From contig JAFAZW010000053.1 of the NCBI GenBank assembly GCA_019239415.1, positions 31,105-95,104 on the forward strand: a stretch of 64,000 nucleotides of DNA, written 5' to 3'. Position 1 is the first letter of the stretch, and each line of letters starts with the position of its first letter. Source of the DNA: Alphaproteobacteria bacterium. GTDB lineage: Bacteria > Pseudomonadota > Alphaproteobacteria > Sphingomonadales > Sphingomonadaceae. The notes under the pieces are model-generated. The model saw only the letters and a program-made list of their open reading frames with translations, was not told the origin of the DNA and made no database searches. This document shows, in pieces, positions 15,353-24,182 of the stretch. A program made the translations under genes and the position numbers.

Positions 15353-16600
15353 ATGATCGACGTCGTCGTTCCGGCCGAGCAGGAAGGCACGCAGGCGGTC
15401 GTCCGCGCCTGGCTGAAGAAGGTCGGCGATCGCGTCGAGGAGCACGATCCCCTCGTCGAGCTCGAGACCGACAAGGTGACCATGGAAGTGCCCGCTCCCG
15501 CGGCTGGCGTGCTGCGCGAGATCCTCCTGGACAGTGGCGCGGAGGCGGTGCCGGGTGCGGTGCTGGCGAGGATTGCGGTGACGGCCGAGGTTGTGGGCCA
15601 CGAGCCCCCCGTCATCCCGGCGAAGGCCGGGATCTCCAACCGGAAGGACGCGGCGGGTATCGAGGAGATCCCGGCGTCCGCCGGGATGACGGCAAGTCGC
15701 GAACTCCGCCTCTCGCCATCCGTCCGCCGCGCCCTCCTCCAGCACGACATCGACCCCGCCCGCATCGAGGGCACCGGGCGCGACGGCCGCATCACCCGCG
15801 CCGATGTCGACCGCGCCGTGGCCGCCGCGACCACCGTCCGGGAGGGTCCCCGCACCACCGCCCAACCCCAGGTCGTCTCCACGCCGAACGCGCAGGGCCT
15901 GCGCTCCCACGCCGTCCCCCACGACCGGATGCGGCTCAAGATCGCCGAGAACATGCTCGCGGCGGTGACCGAGGCGCCGCACGTCACCGCCGTCTTCGAG
16001 GCCGACTTCACCGCGATCATGCGCCATCGCGAGCGCCACAAGGCGGCCTGGGCGCGGCAGGGCGTGAAACTCACCTACACCGCCTACATCGTCGCTGCCG
16101 CCGCCGAGGCGATGAAGGTGGCCCCCGCCATCAACAGCCGCTGGCACGATGACCGGCTCGAGTTGTTCGACGACGTCAACATCGGCGTCGGCACCGCCCT
16201 CGGCGACAAGGGCCTGATCGTCCCCGTCCTGCGCAACGTCGAGACGTTGAGCCTCAAGGGCATCGCCGCCGGCCTCGAGCAGCTGATCGAAAAGGCGCGC
16301 CGCGAGCAGCTTGCCGCGAAGGACGTCTCCGGTGGCACCTTCACCATCTCCAACCACGGCGTCTCCGGCTCGCTCTTCGCCAGCCCGATCATCCTCGCCC
16401 GCGGCCAGTCGGCGATCCTCGGCGTCGGCAAGCTCGAGAAGCGGGTCGTGGTGCGTGAGGTGGACGGCGCCGATACCATCCAGATCCGCCCGATGGCCTA
16501 TGTCTCGCTGACCATCGACCACCGCGTCGTCGACGGCCACCAGACGAACGCCTGGCTGACGCGCTTCGTCGAACGGCTGGAAAGCTGGCCGGCCGAGTGA
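15353..16600 (+). CDS. 2-oxoacid dehydrogenase E2, dihydrolipoyl acyltransferase
   Basis: A 415-residue E2. The N-terminal lipoyl domain carries the lipoyl-lysine K41 (ETDKVTMEVPAP). Next comes a linker containing an in-frame repeat-encoded segment (residues 86-114), then the peripheral subunit-binding domain (LSPSVRRALLQHDIDP with GTGRDGRITRADV). The catalytic domain (about 190-415) ends with active-site H390 and D394 (DHRVVDG). It transfers the acyl group from lipoate to CoA. It starts two bases after E1. The E3 lipoamide dehydrogenase is not in the window and is probably shared from elsewhere. Confidence 0.95.
   Translation: MIDVVVPAEQEGTQAVVRAWLKKVGDRVEEHDPLVELETDKVTMEVPAPAAGVLREILLDSGAEAVPGAVLARIAVTAEVVGHEPPVIPAKAGISNRKDAAGIEEIPASAGMTASRELRLSPSVRRALLQHDIDPARIEGTGRDGRITRADVDRAVAAATTVREGPRTTAQPQVVSTPNAQGLRSHAVPHDRMRLKIAENMLAAVTEAPHVTAVFEADFTAIMRHRERHKAAWARQGVKLTYTAYIVAAAAEAMKVAPAINSRWHDDRLELFDDVNIGVGTALGDKGLIVPVLRNVETLSLKGIAAGLEQLIEKARREQLAAKDVSGGTFTISNHGVSGSLFASPIILARGQSAILGVGKLEKRVVVREVDGADTIQIRPMAYVSLTIDHRVVDGHQTNAWLTRFVERLESWPAE
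15609..15692. repeat. Palindromic repeat (family B) inside the E2 gene
   Basis: An 84-bp element with arms CCGTCATCCCGGCGAAGGCC and GGCGTCCGCCGGGATGACGG. Its length is exactly 28 codons, and it is read in frame as residues 86-114, including VIPAKAGIS and IPASAGMT. It lies between the lipoyl and subunit-binding domains, where a flexible linker is expected. Confidence 0.85.
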
Positions 16601-16646
16601 CGCCGTCCGCCCCGCCTGCTAGCGAGGCGGACGGGAGGGCGCGGGG

Positions 16647-18008
16647 ATGGACGTCGAGGAGCAGGCCGGCGCCACGCCCGACGCGCTGGGCTACCGGCAG
16701 GAGCTGAAGCGGGCGCTCGGCGTCACCGATCTCGTCGTCTACGGCCTCATTTTCATTTCGCCGATCGCGCCTTTCTCCGCCTTCGGCATCGTCTTCAACG
16801 CCGCCCACGGCATGGTCGCCCTCGTCTACGCGATCGGCCTCGTCGCGATGAGCCTGACCGCCATCAGCTACATGACGATGTCGGAAGCCTTCCCGGTCGC
16901 CGGCTCCGTCTATTCCTACGCCCGGCTCGGCATCGGCGAAGCCGCCGGCTTCATCGCGGGCTGGGCGATGCTGCTCGATTATCTCCTCATTCCGAGCCTC
17001 GCCTATCTCGCCTGCGGCATTGCGCTGAAAGATGCCTGGGCGCTGCCGCCGGTCTGGTCCTGGCTGGTCCTGTTCCTCGCCATCAACACCGCGCTGAACC
17101 TGGCGGGGATCGACAACGTGGCCCGGGCCAACCGCGCCCTGCTCCTCCTGCAGGGGGTGCTGCTCCTCCTCTTCCTCATCTTCGCGATCCGCGGCGTCGC
17201 GCGCGGCACCGCCGGCGCCCACCTCGCGCTCCAGCCCTTCTTCGACGCGAGGGAATTCTCCGCCGGCCTCGTCTTCGGCGCCGTGTCGCTGGGCGTGCTG
17301 AGCTTCCTTGGCTTCGACGGCATCTCGACGCTGGCGGAGGAGGCGCGGGACGGCCGCAAGGCGGTGGGCAAGGCGACCGCGCTGGCGCTCGCCCTGTCGG
17401 CCGGCCTGTTCATCCTCCAGGCCTATCTCGCCGGCCTCTTCGTGCTCGGCCGTACGGCCCTGCCGCCGGGCCAGCCGACCTACGCCGCCTTCTACGTGAT
17501 CGCCGGCGTCGCGGGCGGCGACTGGCTGCGCTTCGCCACCTCGGTCCTCGGCGTCGTCTTCGCCGGCGCCGCAGGGGCGCTCGCCGCCCAGGCCGCGACG
17601 GCGCGGCTGCTCTACGCGATGGCGCGCGACCGGCGCCTGCCGGTTTTCCTCGCCCACGTCAGCGCCCGCCAGCAGGTGCCGAACCCTGCTCTCCTCCTCG
17701 TCGCCGCGCTCACCCTCGCCATCGGCATCGCCTTCGTCAGCCGCATCGAGATGCTGGTGTCGATCGTCAGCTTCGGCGCGCTCACCGGCTTCGTGCTGCT
17801 GCACGCATCGGTGATCGTCCACTTCGCGATCCGGCAGCGGAGCCGGGCCTTCGTCCGCCACCTGCTCGTCCCGCTGCTCGGCGCCGGGGTGCTGCTCTCC
17901 GTCATGGCGAACATGGATTGGACCGCCAAGTGCGTCGGGCTCTCCTGGCTGGCGCTCGGCGTGCTGCTTTACTTCGTGGCCCGCGCCCGCGGCGGAACGG
18001 AGCGTTGA
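16647..18008 (+). CDS. APC-superfamily amino acid permease
   Basis: A 453-residue inner-membrane transporter with about 12 hydrophobic segments beginning near residue 29. TM1 contains the broken-helix pattern ISPIAPFSAFG, and TM6 contains SFLGFDGISTLAEEARDGRK, which is typical of the amino acid/polyamine/organocation superfamily. It probably imports an amino acid or amine with protons. It lies 46 bases after E2 on the same strand, so it may feed the aminotransferase-E1-E2 pathway. The specific substrate cannot be read from the sequence. Confidence 0.88.
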   Translation: MDVEEQAGATPDALGYRQELKRALGVTDLVVYGLIFISPIAPFSAFGIVFNAAHGMVALVYAIGLVAMSLTAISYMTMSEAFPVAGSVYSYARLGIGEAAGFIAGWAMLLDYLLIPSLAYLACGIALKDAWALPPVWSWLVLFLAINTALNLAGIDNVARANRALLLLQGVLLLLFLIFAIRGVARGTAGAHLALQPFFDAREFSAGLVFGAVSLGVLSFLGFDGISTLAEEARDGRKAVGKATALALALSAGLFILQAYLAGLFVLGRTALPPGQPTYAAFYVIAGVAGGDWLRFATSVLGVVFAGAAGALAAQAATARLLYAMARDRRLPVFLAHVSARQQVPNPALLLVAALTLAIGIAFVSRIEMLVSIVSFGALTGFVLLHASVIVHFAIRQRSRAFVRHLLVPLLGAGVLLSVMANMDWTAKCVGLSWLALGVLLYFVARARGGTER

Positions 18009-18027
18009 GGCGGCGGTTACCCCCGCC

Positions 18028-18846
18028 ATGGCCGGCGCCGACGAACCCCACCTCAGCGAGGAGGAGAATCGCGAGGTCGAGGAGCGCAGCCCGCCCAAGG
18101 CCAAGGTCGTCCACGCGGCGGTGGTCAAGCAGGGCGAGGACGAGCTGGAGCGGCCGCTCGGCTCGCTTTTCTGGTCCGGACTCGCGGCGGGCATCGCCAT
18201 CATGGCCTCGGTGTCCGCGCAGGCGGCCCTCCACATGCGCCTTCCGGACGCGGAATGGCGCGAGCTGGTCGCCGGCTTCGGCTATTGCCTCGGCTTCATC
18301 ATCGTCATCCTCGGGCGCATGCAGCTGTTCACCGAGCACACCACGGTCGCCGTCCTGCCGCTGATGCGCGACCGGACGATGGCGAACCTGCGGCGCACGC
18401 TCCGCCTCTGGGCGGTGGTCTTCGTGGGTAACGTGCTCGGCGCCGCGATCATCGCCGCTGGCTGCATCTACCTCAAATTCCAGTCGCCGGAGATGACCGG
18501 CGCGATGCTCGACGTCTCGGCCAAGCTGTTCGAGAAGGGGCCGCTCGAAATGATGCTCCAGGCGATCCCCGCCGGCTTCCTCATCGCCTCGGTCGCCTGG
18601 ATCCGCTCGGCCGCCGACGATTCGAGCTTCTGGATCATCCTGATCCTCACCTACGCCATCGCCGTCTGCGGCTTCACCCACGTCATCGCCGGCGCCGCCG
18701 AGGCCTTCCTCCTGCTGTGGAGCGGCAACGCCGACATCGGCTGGGTGCTCGGCACGTTCCTCCTCCCGGCGCTGGCCGGCAACATCATCGGCGGCACCGG
18801 CCTGTTCGCGATGCTCGCCCATGCCCAGGTGAAGGAAGAGATCTGA
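18028..18846 (+). CDS. Formate/nitrite transporter (FNT) family protein, YfdC-like
   Basis: A 272-residue protein with an acidic and basic cytoplasmic N-terminus of about 45 residues and then six hydrophobic helices. FNT marks include the LFWSGLAAGIAIM first helix, GRMQLFTEHTT after the second helix and NVLGAAIIAAG. The C-terminal half has ILTYAIAVCGFTHVIAGAAE and LAGNIIGGTG, the pore-lining repeats. The long charged N-terminus and sequence style are closer to YfdC-type members than to FocA or NirC, so formate or nitrite transport is not assured. It follows the permease by 19 bases. Confidence 0.85.
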   Translation: MAGADEPHLSEEENREVEERSPPKAKVVHAAVVKQGEDELERPLGSLFWSGLAAGIAIMASVSAQAALHMRLPDAEWRELVAGFGYCLGFIIVILGRMQLFTEHTTVAVLPLMRDRTMANLRRTLRLWAVVFVGNVLGAAIIAAGCIYLKFQSPEMTGAMLDVSAKLFEKGPLEMMLQAIPAGFLIASVAWIRSAADDSSFWIILILTYAIAVCGFTHVIAGAAEAFLLLWSGNADIGWVLGTFLLPALAGNIIGGTGLFAMLAHAQVKEEI

Positions 18847-18883
18847 GCTTGCGGCCTGCGGCCGCGCGGCTAGCATCGCCGCG

Positions 18884-19972
18884 GTGAGCTACCGACCCTT
18901 CCTTCGCCCCGGCGAGCCGGCGCCCTGGTTCCGCGCCCCGGCGATCGGCGGCAGCGCCACCTACAACTTCCACACCGTCGCGGGCCGGCATGCGCTGATG
19001 CTGTTCCTCGGCAGCGCGGAAGGGGCCGAGGCGGCGGCCGCGCTCGCCCTCGTCGCGAAGCACCGCATTGTGTTCGACGACGCCAGCGCCGCCTTCTTCG
19101 GCGTGGTTTGCGATCCTGCCGACGTCGCCGAGGAGCGGGTCGCGCAGTCGCTTCCCGGCATCCGCTATTTCCTCGATGAAAGTCGCGAGGTGAGCCGCCT
19201 GTTCGGCGCCGCGGGAGGGGAGGGGGAGCCGTACCGGCCGTTCTGGCTGGTGCTCGATCCGACGCTGCGCTCGCTGGCGCTGCTGCCGCTCGAACGCGGC
19301 GAGGAGGCGATTGCCGCGCTGTCGTCCGCCGCCGGGCGTCCGCGCGATCAGGAGTGGGCGCCCGTGCTGCTCGTCCCCAACGTGTTCGATCGCGATCTCT
19401 GCCGCCGCCTCATCGCCTTGTACGAAGCGGAGGGCGGCGAACCGTCCGGCTTCATGCGCGAGGTCGACGGGAAGACCGTCGTGGTCACGGATCCCGGGCA
19501 CAAGCTGCGCTGCGACTGCCCGGTCGAGGATCCGGCGCTCCGCCGGCTGCTCCTCGAGCGCATCACCTCAGGGCTGGTGCCGATGGTCCGCCGGGCCTTC
19601 CAGTTCGAGGCGACGCGGATGGAGCGCTATTTGATCGGCTGTTACGACGCCGGCACCGGCGGCCACTTCCGCCCCCACCGCGACAACACGACGAAGGGCA
19701 CCGCCCACCGCCGCTTCGCCGTTTCGATCAACCTCAACGCCGGCGACTATGACGGGGGCGACCTGCGCTTCCCCGAATTCGGCCCCCGTACCTATTGCCC
19801 GCCGACCGGCGGCGCCGTCGTCTTCTCCTGCTCCCTCCTGCACGAGGCGACGCCGATGACGCGCGGCACCCGCTACGCCTTCCTGCCCTTCCTCTACGAC
19901 GAAGCGGCGGCCAGGCAGCGCGAGGCGAACAACCCGCATCTCGCGGCGGGGCTGGGGGAGTATCGGGCTTAG
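18884..19972 (+). CDS. Degenerate peroxiredoxin-like domain fused to prolyl-4-hydroxylase-like 2OG-Fe(II) oxygenase
   Basis: A 362-residue two-domain protein from a GTG start. Residues 1-155 look like an AhpC/TSA thioredoxin fold (PGEPAPWFRAPAI, then LMLFLG), but the position where the peroxidatic Cys is expected reads GSAEG, so peroxidase activity is doubtful. Residues 165-362 are a 2-oxoglutarate/Fe(II) dioxygenase: HFRPHRDNT provides the His-x-Asp pair, SLLHEATP the distal His, and TRGTRYAFLPF the 2OG-binding Arg. The expected reaction is hydroxylation of a peptidyl residue. The convergent neighbour is a glutaminyl cyclase, separated by a family A repeat. Confidence 0.82.
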   Translation: MSYRPFLRPGEPAPWFRAPAIGGSATYNFHTVAGRHALMLFLGSAEGAEAAAALALVAKHRIVFDDASAAFFGVVCDPADVAEERVAQSLPGIRYFLDESREVSRLFGAAGGEGEPYRPFWLVLDPTLRSLALLPLERGEEAIAALSSAAGRPRDQEWAPVLLVPNVFDRDLCRRLIALYEAEGGEPSGFMREVDGKTVVVTDPGHKLRCDCPVEDPALRRLLLERITSGLVPMVRRAFQFEATRMERYLIGCYDAGTGGHFRPHRDNTTKGTAHRRFAVSINLNAGDYDGGDLRFPEFGPRTYCPPTGGAVVFSCSLLHEATPMTRGTRYAFLPFLYDEAAARQREANNPHLAAGLGEYRA

Positions 19973-19994
19973 GCACAGACCCGCGTAGCAAGTA

Positions 19995-20127
19995 GCTCCT
20001 CCCCGGGACGGGGAGGGGGACCGCGCGTAGCGCGGTGGAGGGGGCCCGCCTCCTCGCCGCACCTGAGTCGGGGCCCCCTCCACCACCGCCTTCGGCGGCG
20101 GTCCACCTCCCCGTTCCGGGGAGGAGC
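19995..20127. repeat. Complete family A palindromic repeat
   Basis: A 133-bp imperfect palindrome. The outer arms are GCTCCTCCCCGGGACGGGGA and CCCCGTTCCGGGGAGGAGC, and the inner arms contain GGACCGCGCGTAGCGCGGT and ACCGCCTTCGGCGGCGGT. It fills most of the 200-bp gap between two convergent genes and could act as a bidirectional terminator. Confidence 0.85.
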
Positions 20128-20172
20128 GAACCACGCTCGCCCCGGATCTTCGGAGTGGGCCCTTTCCCAGCG

Positions 20173-20955
20173 CTACCGCCCCACCGGTCCCGTCAGCTTG
20201 ATTTCGTAAAGCTCGGGCCAGTTCTTGCCGGTGATGAACAGCCGGTCGCCCTTGGCGTCGTAGGCGATACCGTTCAGCACGCTGTCGGGATCGCCGGAGA
20301 CGTGCCGCGAGGCGAGGTCGCCGATCTCGATCCAGCCCTTCACCACGCCCGTCTTCGGATCGATCCGGGCGATGTGGGTCGTCATCCAGACGTTGGCGAG
20401 GATTTCGCCCTTCACATATTCCACCTCGTTGAGCCGCTCGATCGGGATGCCGCCGTCGGTTACCCGCAGCCGCCGCACTTCCTTCAGCGTCGCCGGATCG
20501 AGGAACCTGAGCTCCGGCGTGCCGTCGCTCATGATGATGTTCCTGCCGTCCTGGGTCAGCGCCCAGCCTTCGCCCGGATAGCGGAACGAGCCGATCTGCT
20601 TGAGGTCCGAGCGGCGCCAGCGAAAGCCGATGCCGTTCTGCCAGGTGAGGCTGAGAATGTCCGGCCCCCAGTTGACGATTCCCTCGCCGAAATAGAGCGG
20701 CGACACCGGCACCGAGCGCAGCACCTCGCCGGTCTCCAGCTTCACCTCCCGGATCGACGACTGGCCGTTGAGCCCGGTGCTCTCCCACAAATGGCCGTCG
20801 AGGAAGAACAGCCCTTCGGTGAACGCCTTGCGGTCGTGCGGATAGGTGTGGACGATGCGGAAGCCATAGACCGGCGTCTCCTTCGCCTGCGGCGTCGGCG
20901 GGGCGGCGGCGGTGCAGCCGGCGAGCGCGAGGAGGGGGAGGAAGCGGCGGATCAC
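20173..20955 (-). CDS. Glutaminyl-peptide cyclotransferase, lipoprotein
   Basis: A 260-residue five-bladed propeller glutaminyl cyclase that converts N-terminal Gln to pyroglutamate. The N-terminus is a lipoprotein signal with lipobox LALAGC (Cys at residue 14). The mature part has family features FRIVHTYPHDRKAFTEGL, LWESTGLNGQS, and EGWALTQDGRNIIMSDG, and ends with FITGKNWPELYEIKL. The GTG start overlaps the paaZ stop (GTGA), so it is coupled to paaZ. A link to phenylacetate use is not obvious. The much longer frame upstream is only the antisense-free shadow of paaZ and was not used. Confidence 0.9.
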   Translation of the reverse strand: MIRRFLPLLALAGCTAAAPPTPQAKETPVYGFRIVHTYPHDRKAFTEGLFFLDGHLWESTGLNGQSSIREVKLETGEVLRSVPVSPLYFGEGIVNWGPDILSLTWQNGIGFRWRRSDLKQIGSFRYPGEGWALTQDGRNIIMSDGTPELRFLDPATLKEVRRLRVTDGGIPIERLNEVEYVKGEILANVWMTTHIARIDPKTGVVKGWIEIGDLASRHVSGDPDSVLNGIAYDAKGDRLFITGKNWPELYEIKLTGPVGR

Positions 20956-22973
20956 GGCCGCACCATGGTGAGCAGGTCGTAGGTCGCCACCACCTCGTCC
21001 TTCTGGTTGAACACGTACACGGCCCAGCGCACTTCGCCTTTCTCCTCGTCCCTGATGCTCTTGGTCTTCACCGTCAGCTCCACCCGCATCGAGTCGCCCG
21101 GATAGAGCGGCGTCAGGAAGCGCAGGTTCTCGAGCCCCGTATTGGCCAGCACCGGCCCCGGCGCCGGCTCGACGAACAGGCCGGCGGCGAAGCTCAGGAT
21201 CAGATAGCCGTGCGCCACCCGGCCCTCGAAGATCGGGCTCGCCTTCGCCGCCTCCTCGTCCATGTGCGCGTAGAAGGTATCGCCCGTAAAGTGCGCGAAA
21301 TGCTCGATATCCTCGAGCGTCACCGTCCGGCTCGCCGTCTTCAGCGTGTAGCCGATCTCCAGCTCGGAAATCCGTTTCCTGAACGGGTGGACCTCGCCCT
21401 CGATCTTCGGCGCGCCCGGCAGCCATTGCTTGACCACGCCCGACAGAACCGCCGGCGACCCCTGCAACGCCGTCCGCTGCATGTAATGGGTGACGCCCCG
21501 GATGCCGCCCATCTCCTCGCCGCCGCCGGCGCGCCCGGGGCCGCCGTGGACGAGGACCGGGAGGGGAGAGCCGTGACCGGTCGATTCCTTCGCGGATGTG
21601 CGGTCGAGGATCACCATGCGCCCGTGATAGGCGCCGGCGCCGAGCACGAACTCCTCGGCCACTGCCGCGTCGAAGGTGAACAGCGACAGCGCCAGGCTGC
21701 CCATGCCGCGGTTGGCGAGGGCGATCGCGTCCGCGAGATCGCGATACGGCATGATTGTCGAGACGGGTCCGAACGCTTCCACGTCGTGGACCGCGTCGGT
21801 GTTCCACGGGTCGTCGGTCCTGAGCAGGATCGGGCTCATGAAAGCACCGTTGCCCGGCACCGGGGGCGTCTCCGGGTCGCCGACGACGATCCGCGCCGAC
21901 CTGGCGAGCTCGGCGACCGCGGCGCGCACGCCGCTGAGCTGCGACCGGCTCGCAAGCGCGCCCATGCCGACTCCCTCCTCCCGGGGGTTGCCGATCTTCA
22001 CCTTCTCCAGCCGCGCCTTGAGCGCCGCCTCGACGGCGTCGATATGCTGCGCCGGCGCCATCGCGCGGCGGATGGCGGTGCATTTCTGCCCCGCCTTCAC
22101 CGTCATCTCGCGCGTCACTTCCTTGACGAACAGGTCGAATTCCGGCGTCCCCGGCGCGGCGTCCGGGCCGAGGATCGACGCGTTCAGACTGTCCCGCTCG
22201 GCGATGAACCTCACGCTCTCGCGCGCGATCACCGGGTGGGACTGGAGCTTCATCGCCGTCTGGGCCGAGCCGGTGAAGCTGACGACGTCCTGGAGCGTCA
22301 GATGGTCGAACAGGTCGCCGACGCCGCCCATCACCAGCTGCAGCGCCCCCGGCGGCAGCACATTGGCCTCGATCATGATCCGGAACGCGGCTTCCGCGAG
22401 GTAGCCCGTCGCCGAGGCCGGCTTGACGATCGCCGGGACGCCGGCGAGCAGGGTCGGCCCGAGCTTCTCGAGCATCCCCCAGACCGGGAAGTTGAACGCG
22501 TTGATGTGGACGGCGACGCCCTGCAGCGGCGTGAAGACGTGCTGGCCGACGAAGGTGCCGCCCTTCGACAGCATTTCCATGGCCCCGTCGACCAGGATGC
22601 GCGCGTTGGGCAGCTCGCGCCGCCCCTTGGACGAGAAGGAGAAAAGCGTCCCCGCGCCGCCCTCGATGTCGATCCACCCGTCGGTCCGAGTCGCGCCGGT
22701 CTCGTAATTGAGCTCGTACAGCTCCTCCTTGCGCGCCATCACCGCATTGGCGAGGTCCTTGAGCATCCACGCCCGCTCGTGAAAGGTCATCCGCCTCAGC
22801 GCGGGTCCGCCGACGGCCCGGGCGTGGCGCAGCATGCCGGCGAAATCGAGTCCTTCGCTGCCGGTGACGGCGATCGTCTCGCCGGTGACGGCGCTCTCGA
22901 CCGGCGCCAGCGAACCGATGGGCGCCTCGTACCAGCGGTCCTGGGCGTAATTCAAAAGCGTCTGCGTCTTCAT
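20952..22973 (-). CDS. paaZ: Bifunctional oxepin-CoA hydrolase / semialdehyde dehydrogenase PaaZ
   Basis: PaaZ (673 residues) opens the oxepin-CoA ring and oxidises the resulting aldehyde. Residues 1-510 are an aldehyde dehydrogenase with INAFNFPVWGMLEKLGP, FTGSAQTAMKL, and the catalytic Cys in KAGQKCTAIRRA near residue 296. Residues 535-673 are a MaoC-like hotdog hydratase with LEDIEHFAHFTGDTFYAHMDEE and GRVAHGYLILSFAAGL. Length and order match E. coli PaaZ. It is transcribed away from the other paa genes. A family D repeat fills the gap to the divergent dehydratase gene. Confidence 0.95.
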   Translation of the reverse strand: MKTQTLLNYAQDRWYEAPIGSLAPVESAVTGETIAVTGSEGLDFAGMLRHARAVGGPALRRMTFHERAWMLKDLANAVMARKEELYELNYETGATRTDGWIDIEGGAGTLFSFSSKGRRELPNARILVDGAMEMLSKGGTFVGQHVFTPLQGVAVHINAFNFPVWGMLEKLGPTLLAGVPAIVKPASATGYLAEAAFRIMIEANVLPPGALQLVMGGVGDLFDHLTLQDVVSFTGSAQTAMKLQSHPVIARESVRFIAERDSLNASILGPDAAPGTPEFDLFVKEVTREMTVKAGQKCTAIRRAMAPAQHIDAVEAALKARLEKVKIGNPREEGVGMGALASRSQLSGVRAAVAELARSARIVVGDPETPPVPGNGAFMSPILLRTDDPWNTDAVHDVEAFGPVSTIMPYRDLADAIALANRGMGSLALSLFTFDAAVAEEFVLGAGAYHGRMVILDRTSAKESTGHGSPLPVLVHGGPGRAGGGEEMGGIRGVTHYMQRTALQGSPAVLSGVVKQWLPGAPKIEGEVHPFRKRISELEIGYTLKTASRTVTLEDIEHFAHFTGDTFYAHMDEEAAKASPIFEGRVAHGYLILSFAAGLFVEPAPGPVLANTGLENLRFLTPLYPGDSMRVELTVKTKSIRDEEKGEVRWAVYVFNQKDEVVATYDLLTMVRP

Positions 22974-22980
22974 CTCATCA

Positions 22981-23066
22981 CCGTTCGGGCTGAGCTTGTC
23001 GAAGCCCTGTCCTTCACTTGCTGCCTAGGGGAAAGGAAAGGCCTTCGACAAGCTCAGGCCGAACGG
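22981..23066. repeat. Palindromic repeat (family D)
   Basis: CCGTTCGGGCTGAGCTTGTC at one end is mirrored by GACAAGCTCAGGCCGAACGG at the other. The 86-bp element occupies most of the 124-bp gap between the divergent paaZ and dehydratase starts, so their promoters must overlap it or lie inside it. Confidence 0.85.
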
Positions 23067-23097
23067 GTTAGACGCTGGAGGCCCAAGGAGGGGACGA

Positions 23098-24057
23098 ATG
23101 CCCGAACCCGTCAGACCGATCGTCCTCGCCGACATCGAGGCGGCGCGCGAGCGCATCCGCACCGTCGTGCTGCGCACGCCGCTGGTGAAGCTGGACCTCG
23201 GGCCGGACAGCCCCGACATCCGCCTGAAGCTCGAGAACCTGCAGCCCACCAACGCCTACAAGATCCGCGGCGCCGCCAACGCCGTCGCGGCGCTGCCGCC
23301 GGACGAACGGGCGAAGGGGGTGTGGACGATCAGCGCCGGCAATGCGGGCCAGGGCGTCGCCTACGCCGCCCGCGCCGCCGGCATCCCCTCAGCCGTCGTC
23401 GCCATCGAGACGGCGCCCCAGACCAAGCTCGACCGCATGCGCGCGCTCGGCGCCCGCATCGTCCCGGTCTCCTACAGCGAAGCGTGGAACATCGCCGAAG
23501 CGCATGCCCTCGACGGCATGGACGGGGTCTTCATCCACCCGTTCGACAATCATGATTTCATCGCCGGCCACGGCACCATGGGGCTGGAGATCGTCGAGGC
23601 CTGCCCGGACGTGGCGGCGGTGATCTGCGCGATCGGCGGCGGCGGGCTCATCACCGGCGTCGGCAGCGCGGTGAAGGCGCTCAAGCCCGGCGTGCGCGTG
23701 TTCGGCGCGGAGCCCGAGACCGCCGCCCCCTACGCCCTCTCGCTGCGAGAAGGCGGCCCGCGCCGCTTCGCGACGTGGCAGCCGAGCTTCGTCGACGGCG
23801 CCGGCGGGCAGAGCGTGACCGAGCGCATGTGGCAGCGCATGCGCCCGGTGGTCGACGGCGCCATCACCGTCTCCCTCGACGAGACGAGGGGGGCCATGCG
23901 CCTCATCGCCGAGAAGGCGCGGGTTATCTCCGAAGGCGCCGGCGCGCTCGCTCTGGCGGCGGCGCTGCGGGGCGAGGCAGGGGAGGGCCCCATCGTCTGC
24001 GTCGTCTCGGGCGGGAACATCGACCTCGCGAAATTCGCCGAGCTGGTCGCCGGCTAA
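23098..24057 (+). CDS. Threonine/serine dehydratase family PLP enzyme
   Basis: A 319-residue fold-type II PLP enzyme. The Schiff-base lysine is K55 (NAYKIRGAAN), the phosphate-binding glycine loop is AIGGGGLITGVGSA near residue 180, and the C-terminal cofactor segment is VVSGGNID. It lacks the C-terminal ACT-like regulatory domains of biosynthetic IlvA, so it fits catabolic threonine dehydratases or serine racemase-like enzymes. A clear AAGGAGG lies seven bases before the ATG. Position within the paa region may be coincidental. Confidence 0.9.
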   Translation: MPEPVRPIVLADIEAARERIRTVVLRTPLVKLDLGPDSPDIRLKLENLQPTNAYKIRGAANAVAALPPDERAKGVWTISAGNAGQGVAYAARAAGIPSAVVAIETAPQTKLDRMRALGARIVPVSYSEAWNIAEAHALDGMDGVFIHPFDNHDFIAGHGTMGLEIVEACPDVAAVICAIGGGGLITGVGSAVKALKPGVRVFGAEPETAAPYALSLREGGPRRFATWQPSFVDGAGGQSVTERMWQRMRPVVDGAITVSLDETRGAMRLIAEKARVISEGAGALALAAALRGEAGEGPIVCVVSGGNIDLAKFAELVAG

Positions 24058-24059
24058 CT

Positions 24060-24181
24060 CCCCTCCCTGGAAGGGAGGGGCCGGGGGTGGGTAGGCGAGC
24101 GGAGCGAGACTTTCTGCTGAGGCGGGGTATAGCCGCCTGCGGCGCACCCATCCCTAACCCCTTCCCTTGCAGGGAAGGGAA
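24060..24181. repeat. Palindromic repeat between convergent genes
   Basis: CCCTCCCTGGAAGGGAGGGG at the left end and CCCCTTCCCTTGCAGGGAAG at the right end are each local hairpins. The segments between (GGGTGGGTAGGCG... and ...GCGCACCCATCCC) are mutually complementary over short stretches. It fills the whole gap between the dehydratase and paaG stops and probably terminates both transcripts. Confidence 0.7.
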
Positions 24182-24182
24182 T

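Noticed and set aside
20173..22770. An apparent 865-residue protein joining an unknown N-terminus to glutaminyl cyclase
   Set aside because: The N-terminal 600 residues are an out-of-frame shadow of paaZ. The GTG at 20955 gives a proper lipoprotein signal and ends the ambiguity.
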